From positions 22,562,501 through 22,626,500 of the forward strand of contig CP141146.1 of NCBI GenBank assembly GCA_035235625.1: DNA of 64,000 bases, read 5' to 3'. The notes beneath the pieces are model-generated. The model was not told the DNA's origin. It ran no database searches and worked only from the letters and a program-made list of their open reading frames with translations. Below, piece after piece: positions 1-12,206 of this stretch; the first letter of the stretch is position 1, and each line of letters starts with the position of its first letter. Source of the DNA: Saururus chinensis. Taxonomy: Eukaryota; Streptophyta; Magnoliopsida; Piperales; Saururaceae. The position numbers and the translations under genes were made by a program.

Positions 1-23
1 TAATTATATAGGTGTGTAGACAA

Positions 24-3000
24 ATGGAAAATGTTTACAAAGGTGGAGAAGAATGCACAGATGCAAACATCATTATCGAATCAATTGATGTTGATGATGG
101 TGATATTAAAGTTGGAATGATATTTGAATATGAAAAATAGCTCACAAAAAGTACAATGGATATGCAAGACATACGTGGATTGGAACAAGGATACGACAAT
201 CATATAAGGATAAAAATGGTGTGAAAACATTTGTAAGAGATACTTGTAGTAAGGAGGGTTTTAAAACAAAGAATGATATGGTAAAGAGAGAAAGATCCGA
301 GATAAGGTGTGGCTATCCATCTGTAATGGAGATTAAATTGGAATTCAACTACCTGGATCATTACAAAGCTTATACTCCATGTCGGCGAGGCCAACAACTA
401 GTTTCTTCTTCTTGGTTTGCATACTTTCTTTTCCCGGAGCTATGTTCTTCTTCATCGTTTGCTTGAATGCATAAAGTTGCTTTCTTTTCCTTTTCAACAA
501 TGCCTGATGTTTACTCTTACTGTGTAAGAACATGTAAGAAAATAAAGAGAGAAGAGATGAATAGAGAAACTCTTAAATTTTTGCTGGTAGTTGAGAGATT
601 AAAGGGTCTGTCAAGATCTTTTGCGTGTGTTATTCTTATGCACTTCCTCCGGGAATGACAAAGAAAACTCATGAAGAGGTAATTAAATTCAAATTTTGCT
701 TCTGCTCCTCCTTCCTTTTAAATCTCTTTAATGCTAGTAGTTGAAATTAAATGGGTACGAGATTAAAGAGTCTGTCAAGATCTTTTGCATGTATTATTGA
801 TTTGCACTTCCTTCGGGAATGACATAGAATAATAATATCCCCTTCACATAGGTAGTTGAGATTAAGGATCATGTCCCTATGGAAGAAAATCTTTTAATCC
901 TACCAAAGCAAGATATTACAAATCTCACAAGAAATTGCATGATGGAGTAAAAAGGATATTGGAGTTAGGGGCACAAATAGGTAGGCGCACAAGTGAAACT
1001 TTTGAAGACATATTTGTAGAGAATGGAGGAAGGAGTCAACTACCATTTGGACTAAAAGATTGCTCATATCATTTGTCCAAAGTGAAAGCTGTAGAGTTAT
1101 GTAAAGGTGATGCAAAAGCTATGTTATAATTTTTTTATGTTCAACTTTCAAAAAATCCAAACTTCTTTTATGTTGTCGACTTAGATCACAATGGATCTTT
1201 GGTAAATATTTTTTTGGGCTGATGCAAGATCGAGAACAACTTATTGGTATTTTTGTGATGTGGTAACATTAACATACTTGTCATTATGGTCACTCAATTT
1301 TGTTAGGATGTGGGTTGATAGCAAATGAGACTACAGAGTTATTTGTTCAGTTATTCAAGAAATGGTTAATAATTAAGCATATACGGTCATGCTCCCAATG
1401 CGATAATCACATATCAAGCTGAAACCATACAATAACAATTGAGATTATAGTCCCAAATTCTCGTCATCGACTATGTTTGTGACATATTATGAAGAAAATT
1501 TCACAAAAGCTAGCTAGGTTGGCAGAATATAAGGGAATTTAGCAGGCAGTGAAAAATGTTATGTATGAGTCATTAAGAGTTAGTGATTTTGAAAATGCAT
1601 GGAATTCAATGATAACAATTTATAATCTTCAAAACAATTGTTGGTTGGACACATTGCACAAGTTGAGAGAAAACTGAGTGGGGTCTGAAGAACACATTTT
1701 GGGTAGGTATGTCTACACCACAACGTAGTGAAAGTATCAATGTTTTTTTTTATAGATACTTAGATGTAAAAATTTCGTTGAAAAAGTTTGTGGAACGGTA
1801 TGAATTGGCTTTCTATGATAAATATGAGAAAGAATCAAATGAAGATTTTGCAAACTTAAATTCAACTCTACCTTTGAAAATGACTCATTGTTATGAAGGA
1901 CAACTTGCTTCATTATACACAAACAAAATATTTAGTAAATTTCAAGAGGAGCTTATTAATGAACTTTCAAAGTGCTATGAGTTAACTAAAGTGGATGAAC
2001 AAGGGGCATGTTGTACTTATACTATCAAGGAGAGAGTTTTTGATAAATGTGGTCAACTTGTGCGTCCAAAGGAATATGTTGTGTATTTCAATTCAAAAGA
2101 AATAGAAGTTACATGCATATATACGCAATGGAATTTAGTTTAAAGGTTTTTTGTGTAGGCAAGAATTATATACTCTAAACAGTCTTCGGGTGAATGAAAT
2201 TTCCTCTCAATATATTATACCCCATTAGAGAAAAGATTTTAAGCAAAATCATTCATTGTGATATGACTCATCAAAGTTATTAGTCTCTAACCCATTACAT
2301 AGTCATGACATTCTATACCCAAGAGCTCTTTAGTTGAATGAAGAAGGGATAATATAAGAAGAAGAGTGTGTGGCTACAATACAATCTCTTAAAGAAACAT
2401 TGGAGTAAAGTTAGGATTGCTAACTCTAGTGTGGGTATAATTATGAAAAAAATTACTTACATACCAACATGACCAATGAAGTGCATATGGAGAAGAACAG
2501 TGGTAACGAAGTAGTTGGTAGATGCAAAATACTTGATCTAGAAGTTGGATGTAATCCAAATTGTCCAAAACAAAAAAAGTTGATCTCAACAGTTGAGAAG
2601 GGAACCACTTCGAAAAGAAAATGGAAGGTATGCACTATAGTATTTCAAATTTATAATTCTTACAACCAGATTGAGAATTAAACTTATATTTTTACGTGTT
2701 TATACAAATACAAAATGGAAAAAATGTTAACACTATCTCCTGGTCCACATGAGTGGTGTATACAAGAAAGCTTGTATGATATTGTTGGCTTTATGAACAA
2801 CACATAACTTTCTTCCCAAGCTATTAGATCAAATTTCACTTAGGTATCATGTTTTTTAGTATTGATAATTTGTTTAATTTGTCCTTATGTAATTAATGAG
2901 TTTGACATTCTTTTTGTATCACCTACTACACACAATGCAGGTAGAGATAACTTCTTCCTATTCATTTCATCGTATTGAAGCAGGAATAAGCCAAGATGGA

Positions 3001-3027
3001 GGACAAATTCACCTATCCGATCTTTAG
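24..3027 (+). pseudogene. FAR1-related (FRS/FHY3-like) gene, decayed
   Basis: FAR1/FHY3-related proteins are transcription factors derived from Mutator transposases. Seen here: an ATG at 24 opens a reading frame with the acidic lead and GMIFEYEK motif of the FAR1 DNA-binding domain, but a TAG interrupts it at 138-140. The next part of that domain (SKEGF...RCGYPS) reads at 221-350 in another frame. The linker HKKLHDGVKRILELG and a long MULE-transposase-like stretch follow at about 925-1700 (VVDLDHNGSLVNIF, GCGLIANETTELF, SRHRLCL, MKKI), broken by several stops and frameshifts. The longest open piece is 1709-2143 (144 aa), beginning MSTPQRSES as family members do. The SWIM zinc-finger region near 2110-2160 has lost cysteines and contains stops. 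Tail-like coding pieces reach about 2690 and perhaps 3027. Family assignment is by recalled motifs. It is clearly a pseudogene; a young transposon relative is a less likely alternative. Confidence 0.75.
595..832 (+). repeat. Two-copy direct repeat inside the FAR1-like pseudogene
   Basis: A segment of about 74 bp beginning GAGATTAAAG and ending near GGGAATGACA occurs at 595-668 and again at 759-832, offset by 164 bp and mostly identical. It lies where the first (DNA-binding) domain should join the transposase-like domain. It therefore marks an internal duplication in an intron or a decayed exon. Confidence 0.7.
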
Positions 3028-3253
3028 GGTGTTTGATAAATTTCATTTTCCTATGATTTTATAGGATTTTTTGTTGTCATTTATATAACAAAATTTTGTG
3101 GTAATCTAGAAAACCCTTTTTTAGAGTTAGTGGTTATACTTATGGTAGGAAAAAAGATGCCGATCATATAGGTCAAATGGTATAGATTTTTGTAAAAGAA
3201 AAGGGTGTTGACATAAAAAAAAAATCAAATCAAAATTCAATTGCAATGATCTC

Positions 3254-3590
3254 GGAGCTTGACTAGCTCCGGATAAGTCTAAATTTTCAAAATGGACAAA
3301 GTCTCCAAATTCAACAAAGTCCAAAGAAAAAAATATGAAACATATTCTAATGTTACGCACGTAGTAATGTGTAAAAAAAAATTAAAATTCAAAAGTAAGA
3401 GTTCGGAGCTTAACTAGCTCTAGATGATACTTAATTTTCAAAATGGACAAAGTCTCAAAATCGGATAAAGTCCAAAAGAAAAAATCATCATCAAAATCTA
3501 ATGGCCAAGATTTAGGAGCTTGACTAGCTCTGAGTGAAACCAATTTTTTAAATGGACAAAGTCTTTGAAGTGGACAAAGTCCAAAAAAAA
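3254..3590. repeat. Degenerate tandem repeat, three copies
   Basis: The core GGAGCTTGACTAGCTC followed by ATGGACAAAGTC recurs at 3254, 3405 and 3515, so the spacing is uneven (151 and 110 bp). The core contains a short palindrome around CTAG. The array probably lies in the U3 part of an old LTR, because a TATA box and a transcribed-looking leader follow downstream. Confidence 0.65.
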
Positions 3591-3599
3591 AAAAAAAAT

Positions 3600-3710
3600 A
3601 GGAGGCAAAATCTAATCCTACATACATAGGAATGGACTAAGGCTTTTAACAAAAAAAGTGAGGAGGCAAAATCTAATCCTATACACATAGGAATGGATTA
3701 AAGCTTCCAA
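3600..3710. repeat. Two-copy 61-bp tandem repeat
   Basis: GGAGGCAAAATCTAATCCT followed by ACATAGGAATGGA is repeated at 3601 and 3662 with few differences. It directly follows the GGAGCTTGACTAGCTC repeats. Confidence 0.7.
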
Positions 3711-4690
3711 TAAAAAAATATATTATGAGAGGACCTCATAGGGCCTTTTCATACTCAAAATTAAATGGCTAAGAAAGGTTTTATAAGCCTCACATGGCCA
3801 CATCAAAAAAAAAAATCCAAATTGCAAAGGGCTATGTGGGACCCCATAAGTCTTACATCGAAATAGCCATAAAACCAAAAGGTTAAGTGACATTCGTAGA
3901 CCCCACGATAAGTTTTGTTAAAAAAATGATGAAATGAATAATGATTAAGTGGAGGGGACCAAGTCAAAGGTATAATACCCAATCTTCTCTCACACTTCCC
4001 ATTAACCCACACTTCACGCTTCCCACTTCCTCCACTAATCAAGCCGGTTCCTACCAACCCTCCCACTAACCCATTTTCCATCTCCCACTAATTCACTCTC
4101 CACTTCCCACGAACTACCTTTCCAACTCACCCCACTACTTTGCTTAACCGTACAACCCTCATCCTATAAATACCCCTTCGATTCCATAAAAAGGGGCTTT
4201 TGGCTTTCAAGTCTACGGAACCTCCAAAAAGAAATCCAGAAGTCCATCACATACCAAAAGACACACAAAATTCCCAAAAAGCCTTGACCTTTTGAAAACT
4301 GAAGAAGTTCAAGGAGTCGGAAGACAAGCATAAACATTTAAGAAGGAAGAGGAATTCGTACAAGGGAGCTCATTCTTCCATAAGAAGTTTCTTTGTTTCT
4401 TCTTTTCTCTTTTCTAAATTTGAAAATTGTAGCCACTTCTCCTGGCAACTCTTTTTTTCTTATTTTAATAAAATTCAGTTGCTTCTTCTATTTTGCAGAT
4501 TAATCGAAGGGTTTCGAGAATTGGTTAATCACTACTACTCACTCTAAAGTGCAAAAAGTAGTCTTGATTAATCAAGAGAAGGTCGTCCCACATAAAAAAA
4601 AAGTTCTTCTCTATCTCTTGCAAGAGAGGATCATCCGATCATTTCTCTTGTCTTGTGCCTAGAGAACTACCGAAATCCCCCAACAAAGGG
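3711..4690 (+). mobile_element. Probable LTR remnant with TATA box
   Basis: A TATAAATA box at 4165-4172 sits in a C-rich stretch (CCACTTCC, CTCCCAC). About 500 bp of leader-like sequence follow, without long ORFs, and then an AT-rich stretch. This is the usual layout of a plant LTR promoter followed by R/U5. I found no TG/CA boundaries or target duplication and no internal coding region, so the extent and class (probably Ty3/gypsy) are uncertain. Confidence 0.35.
4165..4172 (+). promoter_or_regulatory. TATA box of the LTR-like remnant
   Basis: TATAAATA lies 30-40 bp before a likely start of transcription in the LTR-like stretch. There is no other support. Confidence 0.35.
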
Positions 4691-4957
4691 TTTATGATGA
4701 CAAATGTAAATGACTGGATATTAATCTATGTCTTGAATACAGTTTTTACTAGATATATACTAATTTAACACGAAACAACACCTATATACTACCCTGGATC
4801 TTTATAAACTATCACGTCTCCGTATATACTATGTTCAGAGTAAAAGTGAACATCCTAACACTGAACTTCATTTGTATGCTTAAGTGACCAATTTTCTATA
4901 AGGGATGAGGCCCCTTACATCCATGCTCATTATTTCCGTGTTTTTTCTAAGTGTGCT

Positions 4958-5825
4958 TGTAACACTTGAGATTTTTCATCACATTTTCTTAAAGTTTACA
5001 AAAACTTTTTACAACATAATGACTATAAATCGGGAAAAATAACAAAATACAAAACCTGTGAAAGTAGTTTATAGTTTAAAACATCACACATCAATTTTTT
5101 CCATTCAAATTTTTTAACATTCGATCAAACGACATACAACCACATCAAACATCCTTAGGCGCTACTAAAAAATAAATGTCTGAATAAATTAATATGATCA
5201 TGGGTTTTAAATACAAATCTATCACATGCATCCCTGAGTGCATGTCCCATAAATAGTCCATAGTCTAATCTTAATTATAAGTCAAGAAAGTATAAACATT
5301 TTAACTATCATCTCACCCAATACATCAGATCGTGGCAAAAATAATACTCACAGTGAGTCAGGAGTATACCTAAGTCAAAGGGAATCAATCTACTTAAGGG
5401 AACAAGCGTCCATTTTCAGAAGCTCTCCTTCACAAACCTGCAAAAGCCTCCACAACATCGGGGCTAAAAAATAGGGTAAATGAGTATTTTCAGTAGGAAA
5501 ATACCAAGTAGGGGAGTTCTAAATAGTGAACTCAGTAAGTCCATGCATAGATACATTTATGCAACTCAAACATGAAGCAGGTAGACATATAATAATCATC
5601 AACATACACATACAATCATGTCAAAAATCCTTTCACTTACTCTTCATCAAAGTCTTACCAACTTACTCATACAATTGTACGCTTATTTATATAACTTACA
5701 CATACTCATACGACCTTACTCGTACAATCTTACTCGTACGATCTTACTCCAATTATTACTCTTATAGTCTTACTCAGAATCATATGCTTATATTATTGCT
5801 CAAAAATATACACTTACAACACATT
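4958..5825 (+). mobile_element. LTR fragment, same family as the element at 12207
   Basis: It begins TGTAACACTTGAGATTTTTC and aligns along its whole length with the start of the element at 12207 (TGTAATGCCTGAGATTTTTC). Shared landmarks include TATAAATCGGGAAAAAT, GATCGTGGCA and a run of CTCATA/CTCGTA words near the end. Similarity stops near 5825. This is the 5' part of a long Ty3/gypsy-type LTR, truncated on its right side. There is no coding capacity. Confidence 0.6.
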
Positions 5826-7540
5826 TGAGCTCTTCCCTCCTCCACGACCCTCACAGTCACTCTCTGCCTTTCCAAGGCAAGACTCTAGGCAATTGCCCAT
5901 AATGAGATCGAAGACAAGGAGTAAGATCTTCTATGTTTGGTAATTACGAAACAAAACCAGGCTTGAGTGCTGGGCTATAGAAGATTATCATGCGATATAT
6001 ATAAAGGCTTTTACGCATGAAGCACGTCAGTCTAAGGAACTCGAGTTCTAGTGTACATAATTGGTCAGCGGGTCAAGTCTTGCTCTGGCCTAGTGAACAT
6101 GGCATTCTCCAGGAATTCTACAAGGCCTCGGACCTACTAGTGTCCCTTAGTGCTGGGACCCAGAAGAAGGATTGGCATGCTACCAAGCTTGTGGCTTTCG
6201 ACTTAGATCGTAACCTTCAACTCCAAAATACTCACCTTTGAAATGTTCAAAGTGGATTTTGTTAACTAGGAAGTCGTCATCACTATAACTCGAATTAGAC
6301 GTTGATTAATTTGTTTTATATGTGATGGTCCAAAAAAAGTACATGTGATTGTGGAAAAAAAGACTTGTGTGGTCTTCGTTTAGCCCAAATGACATGTATT
6401 TGACACCGTTTAATCTAGCCAAGTCGAGAACCCGATTTTTCTTCTATGTTTTTATTTTTCACATTTTATTATCAAGATGTGATTCTTTGTTATTATATTT
6501 AATAATTTTAAAATATACCAACATTTATAATTTATTTACACAAAATAAATTTCTCCTTTCAACTTGACGAAAAATGTATCCTTGCATAATTTATATATAT
6601 GTAAGTGCCGACAAAGTATCAAAAGCTAATATCTATAAAACTCGGGTCTAGTTGGGTTTGGTCTAGCATGTAAAATAACTAACGATCGATGCAACCCGAC
6701 CCGCTATTCCTAAAAAACCTTAAACTCCTTATTCCTCTAGTCTAATTCTAGCCCTTTTAAAAGCCTGCATCCATTTTCAATGGGCAATATTGGTTTTGGT
6801 TAATAGGTGTAAGCTAATTTTTTGTTATTTGAGACATAGGAAATTGACCCAATTTGGTGCAAGTTCGGTCTAGGTTCTTGGAAATGAAGTGACTCAAGAT
6901 AAAATTTAGTTCCTATTTCTGGTTGAATTTGTCTACCTTGACCAGCGAGCATGACCATTATTTGGTGACCAACAGTAAAAGTTTGATTGTGCAACGGACT
7001 GGTATTTTCCTCATTTTCCCACCAATGCTTTCTACCCTCGTAACACATGTAAACGGTTCGGTTTTTACGTTGCTCTCTTGCCCTCCCCAACTACGTGATA
7101 CAAGGCAAACAAAAGTGTGCTTCCTTGCCTACACGTTCTTCCTCTATCAACAAGTAAATGATGTCATTTCTATCTGGCAACACCATTTCTCTCCGATAGG
7201 AAATCTCCGTAAAAAATTCTGAGGTATGCTTTCATGCCTACCTATTCTTCCTCTATCAACAAGCCAAAAAAGAAAAACAGTGAGCTTTGAGCATTGTTGA
7301 ATATATGGTTCATTCACTATTTGCATATTTCATTTTTTTGTTTGGGTATTTCATTCTCTGTTGAAGATATAATTTATCCTCTTCTTTGGTATTTCAATCT
7401 CTGCTAAAAATATGGTTCAGGCATGAGCTTATAGCTCCTACCCGGAGCAGGGATAAGTGATTAAAGGAATTTGGTTTGTTCTAGGAAGCTGGTTTGTTTG
7501 TTTGATCTTGGACTTAGCTTTTTGCAACAATAAAAGAAGT
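5826..7540. other. Intergenic sequence, no recognisable gene
   Basis: There are only short spurious frames. Two related stretches ending TTCCTCTATCAACAAG occur at about 7118-7156 and 7225-7262. I see no protein family, RNA gene or clear transposon border here. Confidence 0.5.
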
Positions 7541-7544
7541 TTGG

Positions 7545-7655
7545 ATTTTTGACCCGATTTTAAAATAGGGCCGGGTCATGACCCGACCCGATTTTAGTAC
7601 AGGTCAAGGCCAACCCAACCCGATTTGACCCGACCCGATTCCCAGCCCTACTAGT
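7545..7655. repeat. Transposon-like terminus rich in CCCGACCCGA
   Basis: The stretch is dense in CCCGACCCGA words and ends CCCAGCCCTA. Read in reverse this is TAGGGCTGGGAATCGGGTC, which resembles the ends of plant hAT-type non-autonomous elements. A weak left partner with GGGTCTAGTTGGGTTTGG lies near 6643-6665. The pairing and target duplication were not confirmed. Confidence 0.3.
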
Positions 7656-7806
7656 TTTACGGGCTGTGGATCTGAAATGACCGTGGAATTACTTGTTGTG
7701 AATGTTTTTTATAAGTAAATAGAGTATAAATTTCAAGTTTTTTAGAGCACGATAAGTCAATGGCATATTTGTAAATTTGAAAGTTGACGATTCTAGCAGA
7801 ATTGCT

Positions 7807-8640
7807 GTAACATGAAAATTCCTGAAGTTGATCATGTGGAAATAGGGTATTTGACCCCTTGACCTTCTTGAAAGAATAATTTGGTCAATGTTTGGAACTG
7901 GTGGCTAAGATAGAATGTAGACAGAAAGAGCTTCAAAACGCCACCAAGAATGCACTAATTAGAGTTCAAATGAGGGAGTTATGATTGTTCGAAGTTGAAC
8001 ATAGCATGCAGGGCCCGTTTACCAGAATTAGATGCGCAAATTGGCCGTTTAAGTCGCTCTATGGGCCCAGTTAATTAAAGTGATGAAAATTAGTTTAAGA
8101 GATCCAATTAGGTTGCCTAAGAGAGGTTTAGTTGACCCAAACCTCTTTGGGGATTAGGAACCCTAACCCCCTTATTATATAAAGGGTTAATTAGGGCTTC
8201 TAAGGGGGAGCTTTTGGGCCCTAAGGGAAGGAGAGAGAAGAAGATGGTTTTCCAATGAAGGCGGCCAACAACGAAGTTGGAGAGGAATGAGCAAGAAGAC
8301 TGAAATCTTATGAGGTAAGATCACTTAATAATGCTAGTTTCGGTATTAATCATTGTATGATACCCTGTGCAACCCCTGCTCATCGCGGGATTGCCTACAA
8401 AATTGGGCCCGATGATGGTCGCCTACTGGCTAGCAAGCATTGATCCACCATGACTAGGTGATTGCACTACGCCCACGTTGCTCAGGCTAATGCCTAGTGG
8501 GCTGACCAGAGTGGAGTGGCCATTGGCCAGAATTTTCCTCCCTTCTTCCTTCCCTATGACAGACTGCGGCCGGCAGTGCAGGCTACCAGATCGCAAGACA
8601 ACATATCACCACCTTTGACCCCTCTTTGTTTTCGACCTAT
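7807..8640 (+). mobile_element. LTR fragment, same family as the element at 51212
   Basis: It begins TGTAACATGAAAATTCC and follows the first part of the 51212 element closely. Shared stretches include AACGCCACCAAGAA, GGGCCCGTTTACC, a TATA box (here TATATAAAG at 8176-8184), a leader and GGTAAGAT. It then diverges into a GC-rich stretch and meets another LTR-like unit at 8643. It is a truncated copy of the family and has no coding capacity. Confidence 0.6.
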
Positions 8641-8642
8641 TC

Positions 8643-9065
8643 TGTTGTGTTCCACAAATAGTATGCCTGCTAGGTAGTTATTTGAGTTGTAGTAGGTTTA
8701 ATTATGTTTCTAATTAGGTTTAATTAGAATTGTGTCTATGTAGTCAGTTGGCTGAACTCTATGTAGCCAGTAGGATTAGGGCGGCCTATTTAGGTCTTTT
8801 CTCTTGTAATCAGAGGATTAATGAAAAACTATTAGCCCTAATTCCCTCTCCCTCTCACTTTTCTCTCTCCCCGACCTCTCCCTCTACTCTCGAACCCACC
8901 TGCCTTCGGCAAGTCCTCTCCTTCCTCCTTTGTCCAGATCTCTCTCCTCTTCCTTGTACAATCCATTCTCTACTCTCATCTGGTTGTGGCAAGAAGAGGC
9001 ATAACATATTCCCGACAAGAACCTACCACTGATCGTTCGTCAAGCCGCCGCGCGAAGTTTCAACA
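8643..9065 (+). mobile_element. Putative copia-type LTR (TGTTG...CAACA)
   Basis: The 423-bp unit begins TGTTG and ends CAACA, the usual ends of Ty1/copia LTRs. Inside are CCTATTTAGGTCTTTTCTC and TGTAATCAGAGGATTAATGA, typical of the R/U5 part of such LTRs, followed by a CT-rich leader. The flanks TATTC and AATCA do not match, so a clean target duplication is absent. It could be a solo LTR with lost flanks or the end of a deleted element. Confidence 0.4.
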
Positions 9066-9079
9066 AATCATCGCTGCCC

Positions 9080-11923
9080 CTGATCGTTTATAATTAAACC
9101 ATTCGCAAGTGTACAAGGTAATTATACTAGGATAAGCATTTAAAGGTTGTCAAACCTCAGGGACAGATGAATTAGTTACTAAATCTAGGGAAAGAGTTTG
9201 TTAATTGAAAATTTAAAAAAACTTTAATTAAGCAAAGAAAATAATCATCTAAATTAAAAGGAATAGGTCAATATGATGAAAATTACTTAGGAAATTGAAT
9301 CCACTATAGAACCATAACAAGTATTCTCAGCTACAAGATAAAATTACTTTGAAAAGAATCATTAATTAAATCCATGGCATGAACTATCTTCGACAATATC
9401 ACGAATCATCTATACTAAACTATAGGCATGACTCATCTAATCTTAGTATAACTCATTAAATTTATTAATCATATGAACATTAAAACTTTTTCATGACCAT
9501 CTCATCTAAATCACATAAATTAGAATCGATGTAAATATCAAAACTACATCAATCTATCATTTACAAGACAATAAATCCACATACAATTGAATAAACTTGA
9601 AAAACTCTTCCATTAAAAAAGAAATCTGTTGTTATGTCTGAAACAAGACTACGAAGAAGTCAAATTCAGATTTGTTTTACTTGCCAATTGTAGTAGACAA
9701 GGTCGATCCACAGGGAAAGCCCTGTGCAACAAAGAAAATGGTTACGAAAAAATAGAGGAAATAAAATTTAAGAAAGAAAGAATAGAAGAGTATTGAATCA
9801 ATAAAGAGTCAAGAAATCAAGATGAGAAAACACTAAGGCATTAAGGATCATTATAACATCTAATGATGTTCTTCATGTATCATGTTATCTAAGTTATAAT
9901 CGAATGAAGATTCTATCTAACTGGAAGATATAAACATTAAAATTAAAATTTAAGATAAAAAATGCTTTGGATAGGTGAAGGATAAAAATAATTATCTCTT
10001 AAAGATTTTCATGTATCCAAATCACAAAAGATAAAAAAGGAGAGCCTTCAAGCATCTTATGTATCCAAATCACAAAGAAACAAGAAGAAGAATAATATTA
10101 AATTAACATCAATTCAAATAAATAATACTTACTTGAAACCATTGATGAAACATGAATTGAACTCCATTAGATTGTTACAAATCACCTCTAGCCTTAGCTT
10201 GAGAGCTTAGAAAGCTATACAATAAAACTAAAAACAAAAATACAAAAGAAGAGAAGAAAAATAGGAGAAGAGAGCTCCAAAGAAGAGGGAATGATGCATC
10301 TATCACGTCCACCCCTCTATTTATAGGAGTAGAAGGGGTTGCTTCAAAGAGGAAAGTCAAATCATATCTCTAGATTGCATCCTGATTGGTTGCTTCTTTG
10401 ACAATGATTAGATTCTAAATCAATCAAATAAATCAATGATTTATTTAGCAAATAAGTATATTTGAATCTTCCTTTAATTATCTAATCAGCCTCATTATCT
10501 TTCCTTATGTGTATCAATTATAACCAATGAAAATATTCTTCATGTGCTGGCCTCGGGTTAGTTTACTAGCTGTCCATGTTCATGCTGGATTAGACCTATA
10601 AATCTTCAGAATTTAGAATTTCTTCCTGAAATAACAATTGTAGCCACGACAGTCTTCTTTCTAATTCCACCAGAATCATATCAATCTGAATTATACATAG
10701 AAAGATATGGTCAAAATACTAAGGTTGTGTCAATCTGTCCGAATCAACTTGTTTCCAAATTTAGTTCTCTTGATGCAAATCTCAAATCCAACAGTTCTAA
10801 AGGGTTGTGTTCGACCATTCCATGCATGTTTAGACCATTAGGAGCCCATTCTTGACTTTTAAATAGTTTTAGGTAGTTGGGCTTCACTTCCTCTTCCAGC
10901 TAGATCCTATTGAAGCCTGTTTAGAGATGTAAACTCAATTAAAGTTCAACTAACTTATTCAAAACATAAATAACCCAAATAAGCAATGAATTAACACAAG
11001 ATAAGATTGTAATTCAAAATGTGAGAACATTTAATTGAACATTATTTCAGTGCATCAAAATCCTTGTCATACAATTGTCATTAATCGCAACTAAGATTTA
11101 AATTAAAAAGAAAAAGAAATTTAAACTTATCTATAGCTTCATCAACTCCTAAGTAAAAGAAAATTTAGCCTTGCATAGTAAAAGAGAGATCTTAAATCTC
11201 CATTGAAAGCTTTGAATGCTCCTTCATCTTCTTTTCCCTTTTTTTCTTCAAAAAATATACTGTAATTCCTTAATTTCAAGCCCTATATGGCTTTATAAAG
11301 GAAATATAATATGAAAATGACTCAAAAATGTAGTAGATATAATATGAAAATATAATATGTAAATGACTCAAAATTGGCCTAAAATAGGAAATTACATGTT
11401 ATCTTGTTCGAATGGCATGTATGCCCGTTTGAACGGCTATATTATTTCTGTAATCTGGATAGTTTTGTTTAGTTTCTTGTCCAGTTTCTCTTCAGGAATC
11501 TAAGTTTGTTCACTGGACGGTCCATATTCCTGTCTAGTTTTCTACTATGTTCATTAAGCTCTTTCTTCACATCCATATTAATTTTCAACTTGTTTGTAAA
11601 TACGAAAAGTTGTCTAAATCATTTTAAAGCTTGTTAAGAGTATTTCTAAATATTTTGCACATTGTCTAAGGACCTCGATAAGCATATCTTATCTACAAAA
11701 TATATAAAAAATACATTTTAAACATGTAGAACATAAATAAACTCCTAACTTGATTCAAATACATGTCTAAACTACTAATAACTCCTGAATTAATTAATAA
11801 TTAAACTAAAATATTAATAAATATCTTAATATAAATAAACCATAAATAACCATATATTAACCTAATACTATACTAGCAAAGAAGGCAAAAAGACATATAA
11901 AAAATATATATTTCCTACTTATC
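9080..11923 (-). mobile_element. Athila-type LTR with a second LTR-like unit nested in it
   Basis: The left end holds CATTCGCAAGTGTACAAGG, like the inner edge of the Athila LTR at 27272 (CTCGCAAGTGCACGAATC). The right end (AACCATATATTAACC ... TACTTATCA) resembles the outer end of that LTR (CCCTTAATTAACC ... GCATATCA). A C-rich polypurine-tract complement follows at once. The orientation is therefore minus, and this would be a 3' LTR whose internal region is missing. Near 9650-9710 another unit starts with its own 'CTTGCCAATTGTAGTAGACAAGG ... CACAGGGAA' edge, implying a nested related LTR. All boundaries are approximate. Confidence 0.5.
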
Positions 11924-11937
11924 ACCCCCTCCCCCTT
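11924..11937 (-). promoter_or_regulatory. Polypurine tract beside the Athila-type LTR
   Basis: On the minus strand this is a G-rich purine tract (plus strand CCCCCTCCCCCTTG). It lies directly against the TTATCA end of the LTR, where plus-strand DNA synthesis of a minus-strand retroelement would start. Confidence 0.45.
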
Positions 11938-12206
11938 GTTCTCTATGAATTAACAAAGCGGGGAAGAGGGTGTGGAGACTGCAGCCGCAATACAGTGACG
12001 GGACTAGGGCTCCCGAAATCGCCAAATTTCGGTGATCTAGTCGAGCCAATGCTGGCAGTGGCTACTGCTGCCGCAATGCTTTGGTGAAGCTTTAAACAAA
12101 ATAAGGGACTGATTAGTCCCACGCTGGCCACCAGGTGGCATTGGGGCCATGTCCACTGGATTTGCCGTGATGAGGCGATTCGGCCGGACCTGGCCTTTGT
12201 CGTTAA
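11938..12206. other. GC-rich stretch without recognisable gene
   Basis: This island of about 270 bp lies between two LTR units. Its reading frames match no family I know. It may be a remnant of the GC-rich middle of the 51212-type LTR, split by the element at 12207, but that is only inference. Confidence 0.3.
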
